Source: Hamadaea sp.
Lineage (GTDB): Bacteria; Actinomycetota; Actinomycetes; Mycobacteriales; Micromonosporaceae
Assembly: GCA_013361475.1 (NCBI GenBank)
Contig: JABFYB010000615.1
Location: 1-38,060, forward strand
DNA: 38,060 bases
Reading direction: 5' to 3'
Part shown: positions 7,570 to 15,109 of the stretch, one piece after another
Layout of the letters: each line of letters begins with the position of its first letter
Position numbering within the stretch: the first letter of the stretch is position 1
The notes under the pieces: model-generated
Told to the model about the DNA's origin: nothing
Seen by the model: only the letters and a program-made list of their open reading frames with translations
Databases searched by the model: none
Program-made: the position numbers and the translations under genes

Positions 7570-8310
7570 ATGAAGGCCGACCCGGAAGACCAGCGCCGCC
7601 TGCTCGACCTGCAGGCCATCGACACGACCCTGGCCCAGCTCGCGCACCGGCGTAAGACGCTGCCGGAATTGGCCGAGCTGGACCGGCTGGCCCGGGAGAT
7701 CTCGTCGTTGTCGGACGAGCGGGTGCGGGCCCAGGTGGACGTCGACGACCTCGATCGGGACATCAGCAAGCAGGAGCGCGAGGTCGACACCGTACGCCAG
7801 CGGCTGACCAAGGATCAGCAGCGGCTCGACGACGGCCGGCTGCCGGCGCGGGAGCTGACCGCGATCGAGCACGAGATCACGGCGCTGAAGCGTCGCCAGT
7901 CGGATCTCGAGGACGTCGAGATCGAGCTGATGGAACGCCGGGAGCAGGCGCAGAGCACGCTCGACGGCGTTGAGCAACGGCTCGCCCAGGCCAGGCAGGA
8001 CCGCGCGGCGACCGAGACGAAGCGGGACGAGGCGGTGGCCGAGATCGCCAAGGAGGCGGAGTGGAAGGCGGCGGCCCGCAAGCCGCTCGCCGCCGATCTT
8101 CCGGCCGATCTGGTCACGCTCTACGACAAGATCCGGGAAGTCTCCGGTGGTCTCGGCGCGGCCCTCGTCCAGCACGGCCGCTGCGGCGGCTGCCGGATCG
8201 AGCTGGCCGGGGCGGACCGCGTACGGGTGAAGTCGGCGCCGCCGGATGAGGTGGTGCGCTGCGAGGAGTGCCGCCGGATCATGGTGCGGACCAGCGAGAG
8301 CGGGCTGTGA
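7570..8310 (+). CDS. Coiled-coil C4-type zinc-ribbon protein
   Basis: 246 residues. About residues 10-180 form a long heptad-rich antiparallel coiled coil (LDLQAIDTTLAQLAHRRK through LMERREQAQSTLDGVEQRL). The C-terminal ribbon has two Cys pairs, GRCGGCRIEL and VVRCEECRRIM. It is the Rv2229c-type protein, proposed in the literature to be linked to RNA or replication housekeeping, with no settled function. ATG 7570 follows AAGAGAGGGAA. The stop overlaps the next start (GTGA, 8307-8310), so translation is coupled to the RNase H fusion gene. Confidence 0.93.
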   Translation: MKADPEDQRRLLDLQAIDTTLAQLAHRRKTLPELAELDRLAREISSLSDERVRAQVDVDDLDRDISKQEREVDTVRQRLTKDQQRLDDGRLPARELTAIEHEITALKRRQSDLEDVEIELMERREQAQSTLDGVEQRLAQARQDRAATETKRDEAVAEIAKEAEWKAAARKPLAADLPADLVTLYDKIREVSGGLGAALVQHGRCGGCRIELAGADRVRVKSAPPDEVVRCEECRRIMVRTSESGL

Positions 8311-9392
8311 AGGTCATCGTCGAGGCCGACGGCGGGTCCCGGGGCAATCCGGGCCCGGCGGGCTACGGTGCGGTCGTCCGCGACGCGGGGACCGGAGCGG
8401 TGCTCGCGGAACGGTCGGCGTCGCTCGGGATCGCGACCAACAACGCGGCCGAATACGCCGGGCTCATCGCGGGCCTGACGGCGGCGGCCGAGCTGGGCGC
8501 GACCGAGGTCGACGTCCGGATGGACAGCAAGCTCGTCATCGAGCAGATGGCCGGACGCTGGCAGATCAAGCATCCCGGGCTGCGCCCGCTCGCGGCGCAG
8601 GCGGCCGACCTGGTCCGTGGCTTCGCGTCCGTCCGCTACCAGTGGATCCCGCGCGAACGCAACCAGCACGCCGACCGGCTCGCCAACCAGGCGATGGACG
8701 CCGCGACGCAGACCGAGCTCACCGAGGCGGCGACCGAGCAGAGCTGGGAGCCGCGCGAGGATCCGCCGACCCGGCTCATCCTCGTCCGGCACGGCGAAAC
8801 CCCGCTGACCGCCGAGAAGCGCTACAGCGGTCGCGGCGACGTGCCGCTCGCACCGGTGGGCGAGGCCCAGGCCCGGGCGGCCGCCGTCCGCCTCCGGGCA
8901 CTCGGCCCGCTCTCGGCCGTGGTCTCCTCGCCACTCCAGAGGTGTACGCAGACCGCCGCGTACATCGCGGAGATGGCTGACGCGGAGATCCCGGTCGAGG
9001 TGATGCCGGACCTGATCGAGGTCGACTTCGGACAGTGGGAGGCGCTGACCTTCGCCGAGGCCCGGGAGCGGGATCCGGCGGCGATGCAGGCGTGGCTGAA
9101 GTCCACCGCCGTCGCCCCGCCGGGCGGGGAGTCCTTCCAGCGGGTCGCCCACCGGGTGCGCCGCGCCGTCGCCGAGGTACGCCAGAAGCACACTGGACAG
9201 ACGGTGGCCGTCGTCTCGCACGTCTCGCCGATCAAGCTGATCCTCCGGGACGCGCTCGCGGCCGGGGACGCCTTCCTCTATCGGCTGTATTTGGATCCGG
9301 CTGGGATCAGCGTGGTGGACCTCTACCCGGACGGCGGGGTGGCAGTGCGTTCGGTGAACGAGACCGGTCACCTACCGCCCAGGGAAGCGTGA
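8307..9392 (+). CDS. Bifunctional RNase H / histidine acid phosphatase
   Basis: 361 residues, Rv2228c type. The N-terminal type I RNase H domain (1-135) has the acidic set Asp in EADGGSRGNPG, Glu in NNAAEYAG, Asp in RMDSKLVIE and Asp in QHADRLANQ, and would cut RNA in RNA:DNA hybrids. The C-terminal domain (about 155-361) is a CobC/phosphoglycerate-mutase-type phosphatase: LVRHGET with the phospho-His, SPLQRCTQTA, the acid Glu in EVDFGQWEAL, and VVSHVSPIK. The frame is open upstream to 8268, but GTG 8307 overlapping the previous stop and giving MKVIVEADGG is the natural start. In mycobacteria this fusion has alpha-ribazole phosphatase activity as well as RNase H activity. Confidence 0.94.
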   Translation: MKVIVEADGGSRGNPGPAGYGAVVRDAGTGAVLAERSASLGIATNNAAEYAGLIAGLTAAAELGATEVDVRMDSKLVIEQMAGRWQIKHPGLRPLAAQAADLVRGFASVRYQWIPRERNQHADRLANQAMDAATQTELTEAATEQSWEPREDPPTRLILVRHGETPLTAEKRYSGRGDVPLAPVGEAQARAAAVRLRALGPLSAVVSSPLQRCTQTAAYIAEMADAEIPVEVMPDLIEVDFGQWEALTFAEARERDPAAMQAWLKSTAVAPPGGESFQRVAHRVRRAVAEVRQKHTGQTVAVVSHVSPIKLILRDALAAGDAFLYRLYLDPAGISVVDLYPDGGVAVRSVNETGHLPPREA

Positions 9393-9404
9393 TTCACTTC
9401 CCTG
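9380..9404. promoter_or_regulatory. Hairpin spanning a stop codon and next leader
   Basis: CAGGGAAG (9380-9387) pairs with CTTCCCTG (9397-9404) around a 9-nt loop that contains the RNase H gene stop codon. It ends 1 nt before GTG 9406 of the membrane-protein gene and would block ribosome access there unless melted by upstream translation. Confidence 0.5.
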
Positions 9405-9405
9405 C

Positions 9406-11271
9406 GTGACAGGGGAGACCGTTGCGCCGCTTCGCCTTCGGGCCGTCCACGCCGCCCTGCTCCTCGGGGCGTACGCCGTGGTCACCTTGGAGGTGCTGAG
9501 TGCCTTCGACGCGCTGAACCGCTGGTCGATCGCGTTCGTGTGGCTGCTCTTCCTCGCCGGGTTCCTCGGCTGGTGGGTGCGCCGGGGCCGGCCTGTGATG
9601 CAGCCCGCGCGCCGGTGGTCCACGGCTCGCGCGTGGTGGTCCGCGGCGACCACAATGGAGCGTCTGCTCGTCGTGGTCATCGGCGGACTGCTGCTGACCG
9701 AGCTGGTCATGGCGATTCTGGCCGAGCCGAACAACTTCGACTCGCAGACCTATCACCTGTCCCGGATCGAGCACTGGGTCGCCGACGGCAACCTGCAGGC
9801 GTACCCGACGGCGATCCAGCGACAGATCAGTCTCGCTCCGGGCGCGGAGTACCTGCTGGCCCATCTGCGTCTGCTGACCGGCGGGGACGCCCTCTACAAC
9901 CTCGTGCAGTGGAGCGCCGGGGCGTTGTGCGTCTTCGCCGCGTCCCGGATCGTGGCTCAGTTCGGCGGCGGCCGTCGCGCTCAACTCCTGACCGCGTTCG
10001 TCGTCGCGACCACGCCGATGGTGACCCTCCAGGCGAGCAGTACGCAGGTCGACCTGATCGTCGCGGGCTGGGTCGTCTCGGTGGCGACGCTCGTGCTCGA
10101 CGACGCCAACCGCAAGGCGACTCTGCGTACGGCGGCGTGGATCGGGCTGGGCTTCGGGCTGGCCGCCGTCACGAAGGCGACGGGCCTGCTGGGCACCGCG
10201 CCGATGCTCGTCCTCTGGGGACTCGCCCAACTCCGCCTCGCCAAGGTACGCGGCCTCGCCCGCGTCGCCGGGACGTCGGTGGCCGTCCTCGCCGTCGCGG
10301 CCATGCTCTGCGCGCCCTTCTACTACCGGAACTACCAGGAGTTCGGCAGCCCGCTCGGCTCGTCCCGGCTGACCGACTCCGTCCCGATGCAGCGGCACGA
10401 CCCGGCGGCGATCCTGGTCAACGGGCTGCGCATCGGCCAGACCGCGTTGGACACGCCCATCCCGCCGCTCAGCCACGCGGTCGCGTCGGCGATCGAGGGG
10501 ATCTCCCGGGCCGTCGGCGTCGATCCGCAGGATCGGGACATCACGTTCGGCGTCACCCACTTCCCGGTCGTCGCCTGGTATCCCGACGAGGACCGGGTCT
10601 CGCTGCCCATCCAGGGCACGCTGGCGCTGCTCGGGCTGCTCTTCTGCGCGATCCGGCCCCGTCGCTTCACCGAATCCGCCGGGCTGCTCCGGGCGTATGT
10701 CCTGGTGGTCGCGATCGCGGGGTTCCTCTATGCCGCGACCGTGAAATGGCAGCCCTGGGGCAATCGCCTGATCGTCTTCGCGCTGGTCCTGGCGGCGCCG
10801 ATCGCGGGCCTGTGGCTCGACAAGGCGCTGGCGCGGCGCTTTCCCGCGCGCTTCGTGGTCGTGACCGTCGTCGTGGCCGCGTTGTCCGCGACCCTGGCCG
10901 TGGGGTACGGCTTCCCGCGGCGTCTGGTCGGGAAGGGGTCGCTGTTCACGACGAGCCCGGTCGACACGCGATTCCTGCGCCGTCCGCAGTGGACGGGAGA
11001 CTTCCTGTGGGCGCGCGACCAGATCGAGGCGTCCGGAGCGCAGCGGATCGGGCTGGTTCAGCAGAACGACAACTGGGAATACCCGTGGTGGGTCCTGCTG
11101 CCCGGACGCGAGTTCGTGGCGCTGCAGTCGGTGATCCCGAAGCGACCGCCGGCCCGCCCGGCCGACGTCGACGCCATCGTCTGCACCGGTGACCTGACCG
11201 TCTGCCGCAAGATCGTCCCCAAGGACTGGACGCTCACCACACACGGTTACGTGGCGTACGCACACCGCTGA
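9406..11271 (+). CDS. Polytopic membrane protein, GT-C glycosyltransferase-like
   Basis: 621 residues with roughly a dozen hydrophobic segments (first near HAALLLGAYAVVTLEVL, second near FVWLLFLAGFLGWW). After the third segment, NNFDSQTYHLSRIEHW (Asp112) sits where GT-C enzymes of the PMT/GT39 group carry a catalytic acidic residue in the first outer loop, followed by YPTAIQRQISLAPGAEYLL. The C-terminal about 90 residues are soluble (RIGLVQQNDNWEYPWWVLLPG). It probably transfers a sugar from a polyprenyl phosphate donor at the outer face of the membrane; this is inference. The start has no good ribosome-binding site and sits against a hairpin, so the exact first codon is uncertain. Confidence 0.75.
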   Translation: MTGETVAPLRLRAVHAALLLGAYAVVTLEVLSAFDALNRWSIAFVWLLFLAGFLGWWVRRGRPVMQPARRWSTARAWWSAATTMERLLVVVIGGLLLTELVMAILAEPNNFDSQTYHLSRIEHWVADGNLQAYPTAIQRQISLAPGAEYLLAHLRLLTGGDALYNLVQWSAGALCVFAASRIVAQFGGGRRAQLLTAFVVATTPMVTLQASSTQVDLIVAGWVVSVATLVLDDANRKATLRTAAWIGLGFGLAAVTKATGLLGTAPMLVLWGLAQLRLAKVRGLARVAGTSVAVLAVAAMLCAPFYYRNYQEFGSPLGSSRLTDSVPMQRHDPAAILVNGLRIGQTALDTPIPPLSHAVASAIEGISRAVGVDPQDRDITFGVTHFPVVAWYPDEDRVSLPIQGTLALLGLLFCAIRPRRFTESAGLLRAYVLVVAIAGFLYAATVKWQPWGNRLIVFALVLAAPIAGLWLDKALARRFPARFVVVTVVVAALSATLAVGYGFPRRLVGKGSLFTTSPVDTRFLRRPQWTGDFLWARDQIEASGAQRIGLVQQNDNWEYPWWVLLPGREFVALQSVIPKRPPARPADVDAIVCTGDLTVCRKIVPKDWTLTTHGYVAYAHR

Positions 11272-11273
11272 CA

Positions 11274-11306
11274 ACCGTTCGGCGCAGCGGGGTGACCGTT
11301 CGGCGC
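11274..11306. repeat. Direct repeat upstream of the symporter operon
   Basis: ACCGTTCGGCGC occurs at 11274-11285 and 11295-11306, period 21 (two helical turns), in the 115-bp region before the DUF3311-mctP operon. Possible tandem operator for a regulator on one DNA face. Confidence 0.45.
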
Positions 11307-11386
11307 TCAGCGGCGTACGCGCGACTGTCGGCCCCTCTCAAGATCTGGTCTCCTTCGCGCGACCCGCGATTCCAAGGAGGCGCTCC

Positions 11387-11632
11387 ATGGGTGAACCTGC
11401 CCGGTCCACACCCGATCCGGCCGGCGATCGCAGCCCCTGGAACTGGCTGCTGATCATCCCGATCGTGGTGCCGCTCATTCCCGCTCTGTTCAACGCGGTC
11501 GAGCCGAAGCTCTTCGGTTTCCCGCTGTTCTACTGGCTCCAGCTCGCTTTCATCGTGCTCGGGGTGACCACTACCACCGTCGTCTACCAGATGACGAAGC
11601 GGCGGCGCGCGGCCTCGGAAGGTGATCGCTGA
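11387..11632 (+). CDS. DUF3311 small membrane protein, symporter partner
   Basis: 81 residues with two membrane segments (WLLIIPIVVPLIPALFN and WLQLAFIVLGVTTTTVVYQM) and a short basic tail. This family is almost always encoded directly before a sodium:solute symporter of the MctP type and is thought to be its accessory subunit. ATG 11387 has an ideal AAGGAGG (11374-11380) 6 nt upstream. The stop overlaps the mctP start (TGATG, 11630-11634). Confidence 0.92.
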   Translation: MGEPARSTPDPAGDRSPWNWLLIIPIVVPLIPALFNAVEPKLFGFPLFYWLQLAFIVLGVTTTTVVYQMTKRRRAASEGDR

Positions 11633-13260
11633 TGTGGAAGAACGTCCACGTGGTGGAGTTGGTCGTCTTCGCGGTGCTGTTCATCGCCGTCAGCGCGATG
11701 GGCTTCGTCGCCGCCCGCTGGCGCCGCCCGACCACCATGGAACACCTCGACGAATGGGGCCTCGGCGGGCGCAACTTCGGCTCCTGGATCACCTGGTTCC
11801 TCATCGGGGGTGACCTGTACACGGCGTACACCTTCGTCGCGGTCCCGGCCCTCGTCTTCGGAGCGGGCGCGCTCGGCTTCTACGCCGTCCCGTACACCAT
11901 CATTCTGTATCCGATCTTCTTCCTGATCCTGATTCGGCTCTGGTCGGTCTCGCACAAACACCGCCTGGTCACCCCGGCCGACTTCGTCCGGGTGCGGTTC
12001 GGCTCCCCGACGTTGGCGCTGCTCGTGGCGATCACCGGCATCGTGGCCACCATGCCGTACATCGCGCTTCAGCTGGTCGGCATCGAGGCGGTGCTCAAGA
12101 CGATCGGCCTCACCGGCGACTCGACGATCGCCCGCCATCTGCCGATCATCATCGCGTTCGCCATCCTGGCGGCGTACACGTATCAGTCGGGTCTGCGGGC
12201 GCCGGCGCTGATCGCCTTCGTCAAGGACTCGCTGATCTACGTCGTGATCCTCGCCGCGATCATCATCCTGCCGACCAAGCTCGGCGGGTGGGACGGCATC
12301 TTCTCGGCCGCTGACGCGAAGTTCCAGGCTTCGGCCAACCCGGCCGACGGCATCCTGCTGAACGCGAACAACCAGTTGCAGTACATCAGCCTCGCGCTGG
12401 GTTCGGCGTTGGCGTTGTTCCTCTACCCGCACTCGGTGACCGGGGTGCTGGCGTCGAAGAACCGAAACGTGATCAAGCGGAACATGTCGGCGCTGCCGGC
12501 ATACTCGCTGCTGCTCGGGTTGCTGGCGTTGCTCGGGTTCGCCGCGATCGCCGCCAAGGTGACGCCGTTGCCGGGGACGAAGACGCCGGACACGAACACC
12601 GTCGTGCCGTTGCTGTTCCAGGGCCAGTTCCCGGCCTGGTTCGCGGGCGTGGCGTTCGCCGCGATCGGCATCGGTGCGCTCGTCCCCGCGGCCATCATGT
12701 CGATCGCCGCGGCGAACTTGTTCACCCGCAACATCTACAAGGAGTACCTCAACAAGGAGGCCACGCCGGCGCAGGAGGCCAAGGTCAGCAAGATCACCTC
12801 ACTGGTGGTCAAGGTCGGCGCCTTGCTCTGCATCATCCTGCTGGACCCGCAGTTCTCCATCGACCTCCAGCTCATCGGCGGCGTGATCATCCTGCAGACC
12901 CTGCCGTCCGTCGCGATCGGACTGTTCACCCGGTGGTTCCACAAGGGAGCACTGATCGCGGGCTGGGTCGCCGGCATGGCGTTCGGCATGTGGATGTTGT
13001 ACAACGTCAGCAACGCCACTCGAGCGCACTTCGCGGGGTCGGCCTTCCCGCTGTCGAAGCTCGGCTTCGACACGAAGATGACGATCTACGCGGGGCTCGT
13101 CGCGGTCGTGACCAACCTCGTGGTCGCGGCCCTCGGCACGCTCCTGCTGCGGGCGGTCAAGGTCGCAGACGGCCCCGACGGCACTGCGAAGCCGGACTAC
13201 TTCGTCGACGAGGACGAGCCACAGGGCTCGGTCACGCCGACCGAGGCGGCCGTGGCCTGA
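11632..13260 (+). CDS. mctP: Sodium:solute symporter, MctP-type monocarboxylate permease
   Basis: 542 residues of the SSS family (TC 2.A.21) with about 13 membrane segments. Family marks are the first helix followed by EWGLGGRNFGSWITWFLIGGDLYT split over two segments, the conserved LVTPADFVRVRFGSPTLALL region, and the FLYPHSVTGVLASKNRNVIKRN loop typical of MctP proteins that import lactate, pyruvate and related acids. The acidic tail (VDEDEPQGSV) is cytoplasmic. The start overlaps the DUF3311 stop. A strong terminator follows. Confidence 0.92.
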   Translation: MWKNVHVVELVVFAVLFIAVSAMGFVAARWRRPTTMEHLDEWGLGGRNFGSWITWFLIGGDLYTAYTFVAVPALVFGAGALGFYAVPYTIILYPIFFLILIRLWSVSHKHRLVTPADFVRVRFGSPTLALLVAITGIVATMPYIALQLVGIEAVLKTIGLTGDSTIARHLPIIIAFAILAAYTYQSGLRAPALIAFVKDSLIYVVILAAIIILPTKLGGWDGIFSAADAKFQASANPADGILLNANNQLQYISLALGSALALFLYPHSVTGVLASKNRNVIKRNMSALPAYSLLLGLLALLGFAAIAAKVTPLPGTKTPDTNTVVPLLFQGQFPAWFAGVAFAAIGIGALVPAAIMSIAAANLFTRNIYKEYLNKEATPAQEAKVSKITSLVVKVGALLCIILLDPQFSIDLQLIGGVIILQTLPSVAIGLFTRWFHKGALIAGWVAGMAFGMWMLYNVSNATRAHFAGSAFPLSKLGFDTKMTIYAGLVAVVTNLVVAALGTLLLRAVKVADGPDGTAKPDYFVDEDEPQGSVTPTEAAVA

Positions 13261-13295
13261 CCCGCCGCTGAAGACCGACCTGGGGAGGTCGATCA

Positions 13296-13325
13296 GGGGC
13301 CGGTGCTCTTCGGAGCGCCGGCCCC
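13296..13325 (+). terminator. Terminator with C(UUCG)G tetraloop after mctP
   Basis: GGGGCCGGTGCTC (13296-13308) pairs with 13313-13325 (one G-T wobble) closed by a TTCG tetraloop (13309-13312) in the very stable C(UUCG)G context. A smaller hairpin CGACCT/AGGTCG (13276-13291) precedes it. The T-run is short. Confidence 0.85.
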
Positions 13326-13340
13326 TTCGCTCGCACGGCG

Positions 13341-13390
13341 GCGCTCACCGGCGCACAGCGGCGCTCACCGGCGCTCACCGGCGCTCACGG
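13341..13390. repeat. Five 10-bp tandem repeats upstream of the NTase operon
   Basis: Five consecutive decamers: GCGCTCACCG, GCGCACAGCG, GCGCTCACCG, GCGCTCACCG, GCGCTCACGG. The period of 10 is not a multiple of three, arguing against coding, and matches one helical turn. The repeat begins 103 bp and ends 54 bp before ATG 13444. Confidence 0.85.
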
Positions 13391-13443
13391 TGCTGGTCGG
13401 CGGTCGCTGGTGCTGCCGCGTGTACCCCGCCGGTGATGAGGGT

Positions 13444-14031
13444 ATGCGAGCCGATGTGACCAGAGCCGAAGACGAGGTGCTGATCGAGGCCCTGAAAGTG
13501 GCGGCGAGCGTGCTCAAGAGCGCGGAGATCCCGTTCGTGCTGGCCGGGGGGTACGCCGTCTACGCACACGGTGGCGCGTCCAGCGATCATGACGTCGATT
13601 TCCTGATCAAGGCGGAGGACGTCGACCGGTCCCTGGAGGCGATGACGGCCGCCGGTCTGAAGACCCACCGTCCCCCGGAGGACTGGCTGGTCAAGGCGTA
13701 CCACGAGGGCACTCTGGTCGACCTGATCCACCGCCCGGTCGACCGTGAGGTCGACGACGACACCCTCGCCGACTCGACCGTGATGAAGGTCGCCGCGCTC
13801 AGCATGCCGGTGCTCTCGCCGACCACGCTGATGGTGCACAAGCTGCTGACCTTCAACGAGCACTACTGCGACTACTCCAAGGGGCTGCCGCTGGCCCGCT
13901 CGCTGCGCGAGCGGATCGACTGGAGCCGCGTACGCCGGGAGACCAAGGAGTCCCCGTACGCGGCGGCCTTCATCCGCCTGGCGGAGCTGCTGGAGATCAC
14001 CCCGCCGCAGTTGGAGACGGGAGACGCCTGA
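13444..14031 (+). CDS. Nucleotidyltransferase-fold protein
   Basis: 195 residues. Pol-beta-type nucleotidyltransferase motifs are complete: FVLAGGYAVYAHGG (Gly35-Gly36), the metal pair in SDHDVDFLI (Asp50, Asp52) and a third acid in LVDLIHRP (Asp93). The C-terminal half (PVLSPTTLMVHKLLTFNEHY) resembles the helical part of AbiEii/DUF6036-like proteins. The frame is open to 13303, but that start lies inside the mctP terminator and would translate the tandem repeat, so ATG 13444 is preferred; the ribosome-binding site is weak. The gene is first in a three-gene operon with TGATG overlaps (BON, then metallophosphoesterase). It may nucleotidylate RNA or protein; the target is unknown. Confidence 0.82.
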   Translation: MRADVTRAEDEVLIEALKVAASVLKSAEIPFVLAGGYAVYAHGGASSDHDVDFLIKAEDVDRSLEAMTAAGLKTHRPPEDWLVKAYHEGTLVDLIHRPVDREVDDDTLADSTVMKVAALSMPVLSPTTLMVHKLLTFNEHYCDYSKGLPLARSLRERIDWSRVRRETKESPYAAAFIRLAELLEITPPQLETGDA

Positions 14032-14309
14032 TGAAGGACGAATATCTGCTGGCCCAGGTGCAACGCCTGCTCGCCGAGGACGGTGGCGAGCTGGGCATCG
14101 ACGCCGTCCGGCGGGACGACGTGCTTGTGCTGCGCGGCGAGGTGGAAAGCGAGGAGCGGTGCCGCGAGGCCGAGCTGCGGATCGCCGAGGCCTTTCCGGA
14201 GCTGACCATCCGCAACGAGCTGACCGTGCCGCGGGTGCACAAGCCGCAGGAATCGGAGGAACTGACCGGCCGCCCGGTCGCGGGCGCGACCAGTGAGGAT
14301 CGGCACTGA
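14031..14309 (+). CDS. BON-domain protein
   Basis: 92 residues. Residues about 3-66 form one BON domain (YLLAQVQRLLAED then DVLVLRGEVESEERCREAE and AFPELTIRNELTV), a small alpha/beta fold that in other proteins binds membranes, phospholipids or partner proteins. There is no signal peptide or membrane helix, so it is cytoplasmic here. The acidic tail is probably disordered. Start and stop overlap both neighbours by TGATG (14029-14033 and 14307-14311), implying fixed stoichiometry with the nucleotidyltransferase and phosphoesterase. Confidence 0.85.
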   Translation: MKDEYLLAQVQRLLAEDGGELGIDAVRRDDVLVLRGEVESEERCREAELRIAEAFPELTIRNELTVPRVHKPQESEELTGRPVAGATSEDRH

Positions 14310-15034
14310 TGGGACGCGTACGAGTTGGAGCGGTCGGTGACGTGCACATCGACAAGGACGTCGTGGGCCGGTTCCGGCCGGCGTTGGACGATGTGGCCGA
14401 GCATGCCGACGTCCTGCTGCTCGCGGGCGACCTGACCCGGCACGGTACGCCCGAGGAGGCCGAGTGCGTGGCCCAGGAGTTCGGCGGGCTGGATGTGCCA
14501 GTGGTGGCCGTCCTGGGCAACCACGACTACCACAGCGACCGGGTCACTGATGTCACGGGGATTCTGCAGGCCGCCGGGCTGACCGTGCTGGAGGGGGAGG
14601 CGACCGTCGTCGACACCCAGAACGGGCGGCTGGGCGTCGCCGGGGCCAAGGGCTTCGGCGGCGGCTTCGCCGGTCGGTGCGCGACGGCGTTCGGTGAACC
14701 GGAGATGAAGGACTTCGTACGGCATACGGAGTTCAGTGCCAGCTTGCTCACGAAGGCGCTGGAGTCGCTCGAATGCGACGTACGCGTAGCGCTGACGCAC
14801 TATTCGCCCGTGCCGGACACGCTGCAGGGCGAACCGCTGGAGATCTACCCGTTCCTCGGCTCCTACCTGCTGGCGGAGGCGATCGACGCGGTGCCGACCC
14901 AGCTGGCCGTTCACGGGCATGCCCACGCCGGCGTGGAACGCGGAGTGACCCCGGGCGGCGTACGCGTGCGGAATGTGGCCCACCCGGTCATCCGGCAGGC
15001 GTACAGCGTGTTCACGATCGACCAGACCTGCTGA
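14309..15034 (+). CDS. Calcineurin-like metallophosphoesterase
   Basis: 241 residues with all five metallophosphoesterase blocks: GDVH (10-13), GDLTRHG (40-46), GNHDYH (70-75), the THYSPVPD block, and GHAHAG near the C-terminus. The KGFGGGFAGRC insertion and PEMKDFVRHTEF are typical of an actinobacterial subfamily of unknown substrate. It would hydrolyse a phosphomono- or diester in the cytoplasm. The pairing with a nucleotidyltransferase in one overlapping operon suggests addition and removal of a nucleotide on a common target; that is inference. Confidence 0.9.
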   Translation: MGRVRVGAVGDVHIDKDVVGRFRPALDDVAEHADVLLLAGDLTRHGTPEEAECVAQEFGGLDVPVVAVLGNHDYHSDRVTDVTGILQAAGLTVLEGEATVVDTQNGRLGVAGAKGFGGGFAGRCATAFGEPEMKDFVRHTEFSASLLTKALESLECDVRVALTHYSPVPDTLQGEPLEIYPFLGSYLLAEAIDAVPTQLAVHGHAHAGVERGVTPGGVRVRNVAHPVIRQAYSVFTIDQTC

Positions 15035-15060
15035 CTTCACCGACACCACAGCGACACAGA

Positions 15061-15095
15061 ACGCGGCCCGCGGTGTGCACCTCCGCGGGCCGCGT
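15061..15095. terminator. Bidirectional terminator between convergent genes
   Basis: ACGCGGCCCGCGG (15061-15073) pairs perfectly with 15083-15095 around a 9-nt loop. It lies between the phosphoesterase (stop 15034, plus) and the glycosyltransferase (stop 15110, minus). Confidence 0.8.
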
Positions 15096-15109
15096 GCATC
15101 AAGGGAACG

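Noticed and set aside
9394-11274. Minus-strand frame of 626 residues opposite the GT-C-like gene
   Set aside because: Asp/Arg/Gln-rich shadow with no domain signature; the plus strand has clear membrane segments.
13341-13390. Possible CRISPR array
   Set aside because: Units are contiguous decamers with no spacers and there are no cas genes.
13303-13443. N-terminal extension of the nucleotidyltransferase
   Set aside because: It would start inside the mctP terminator and translate the 10-bp repeats in shifting frames; ATG 13444 fits the family.
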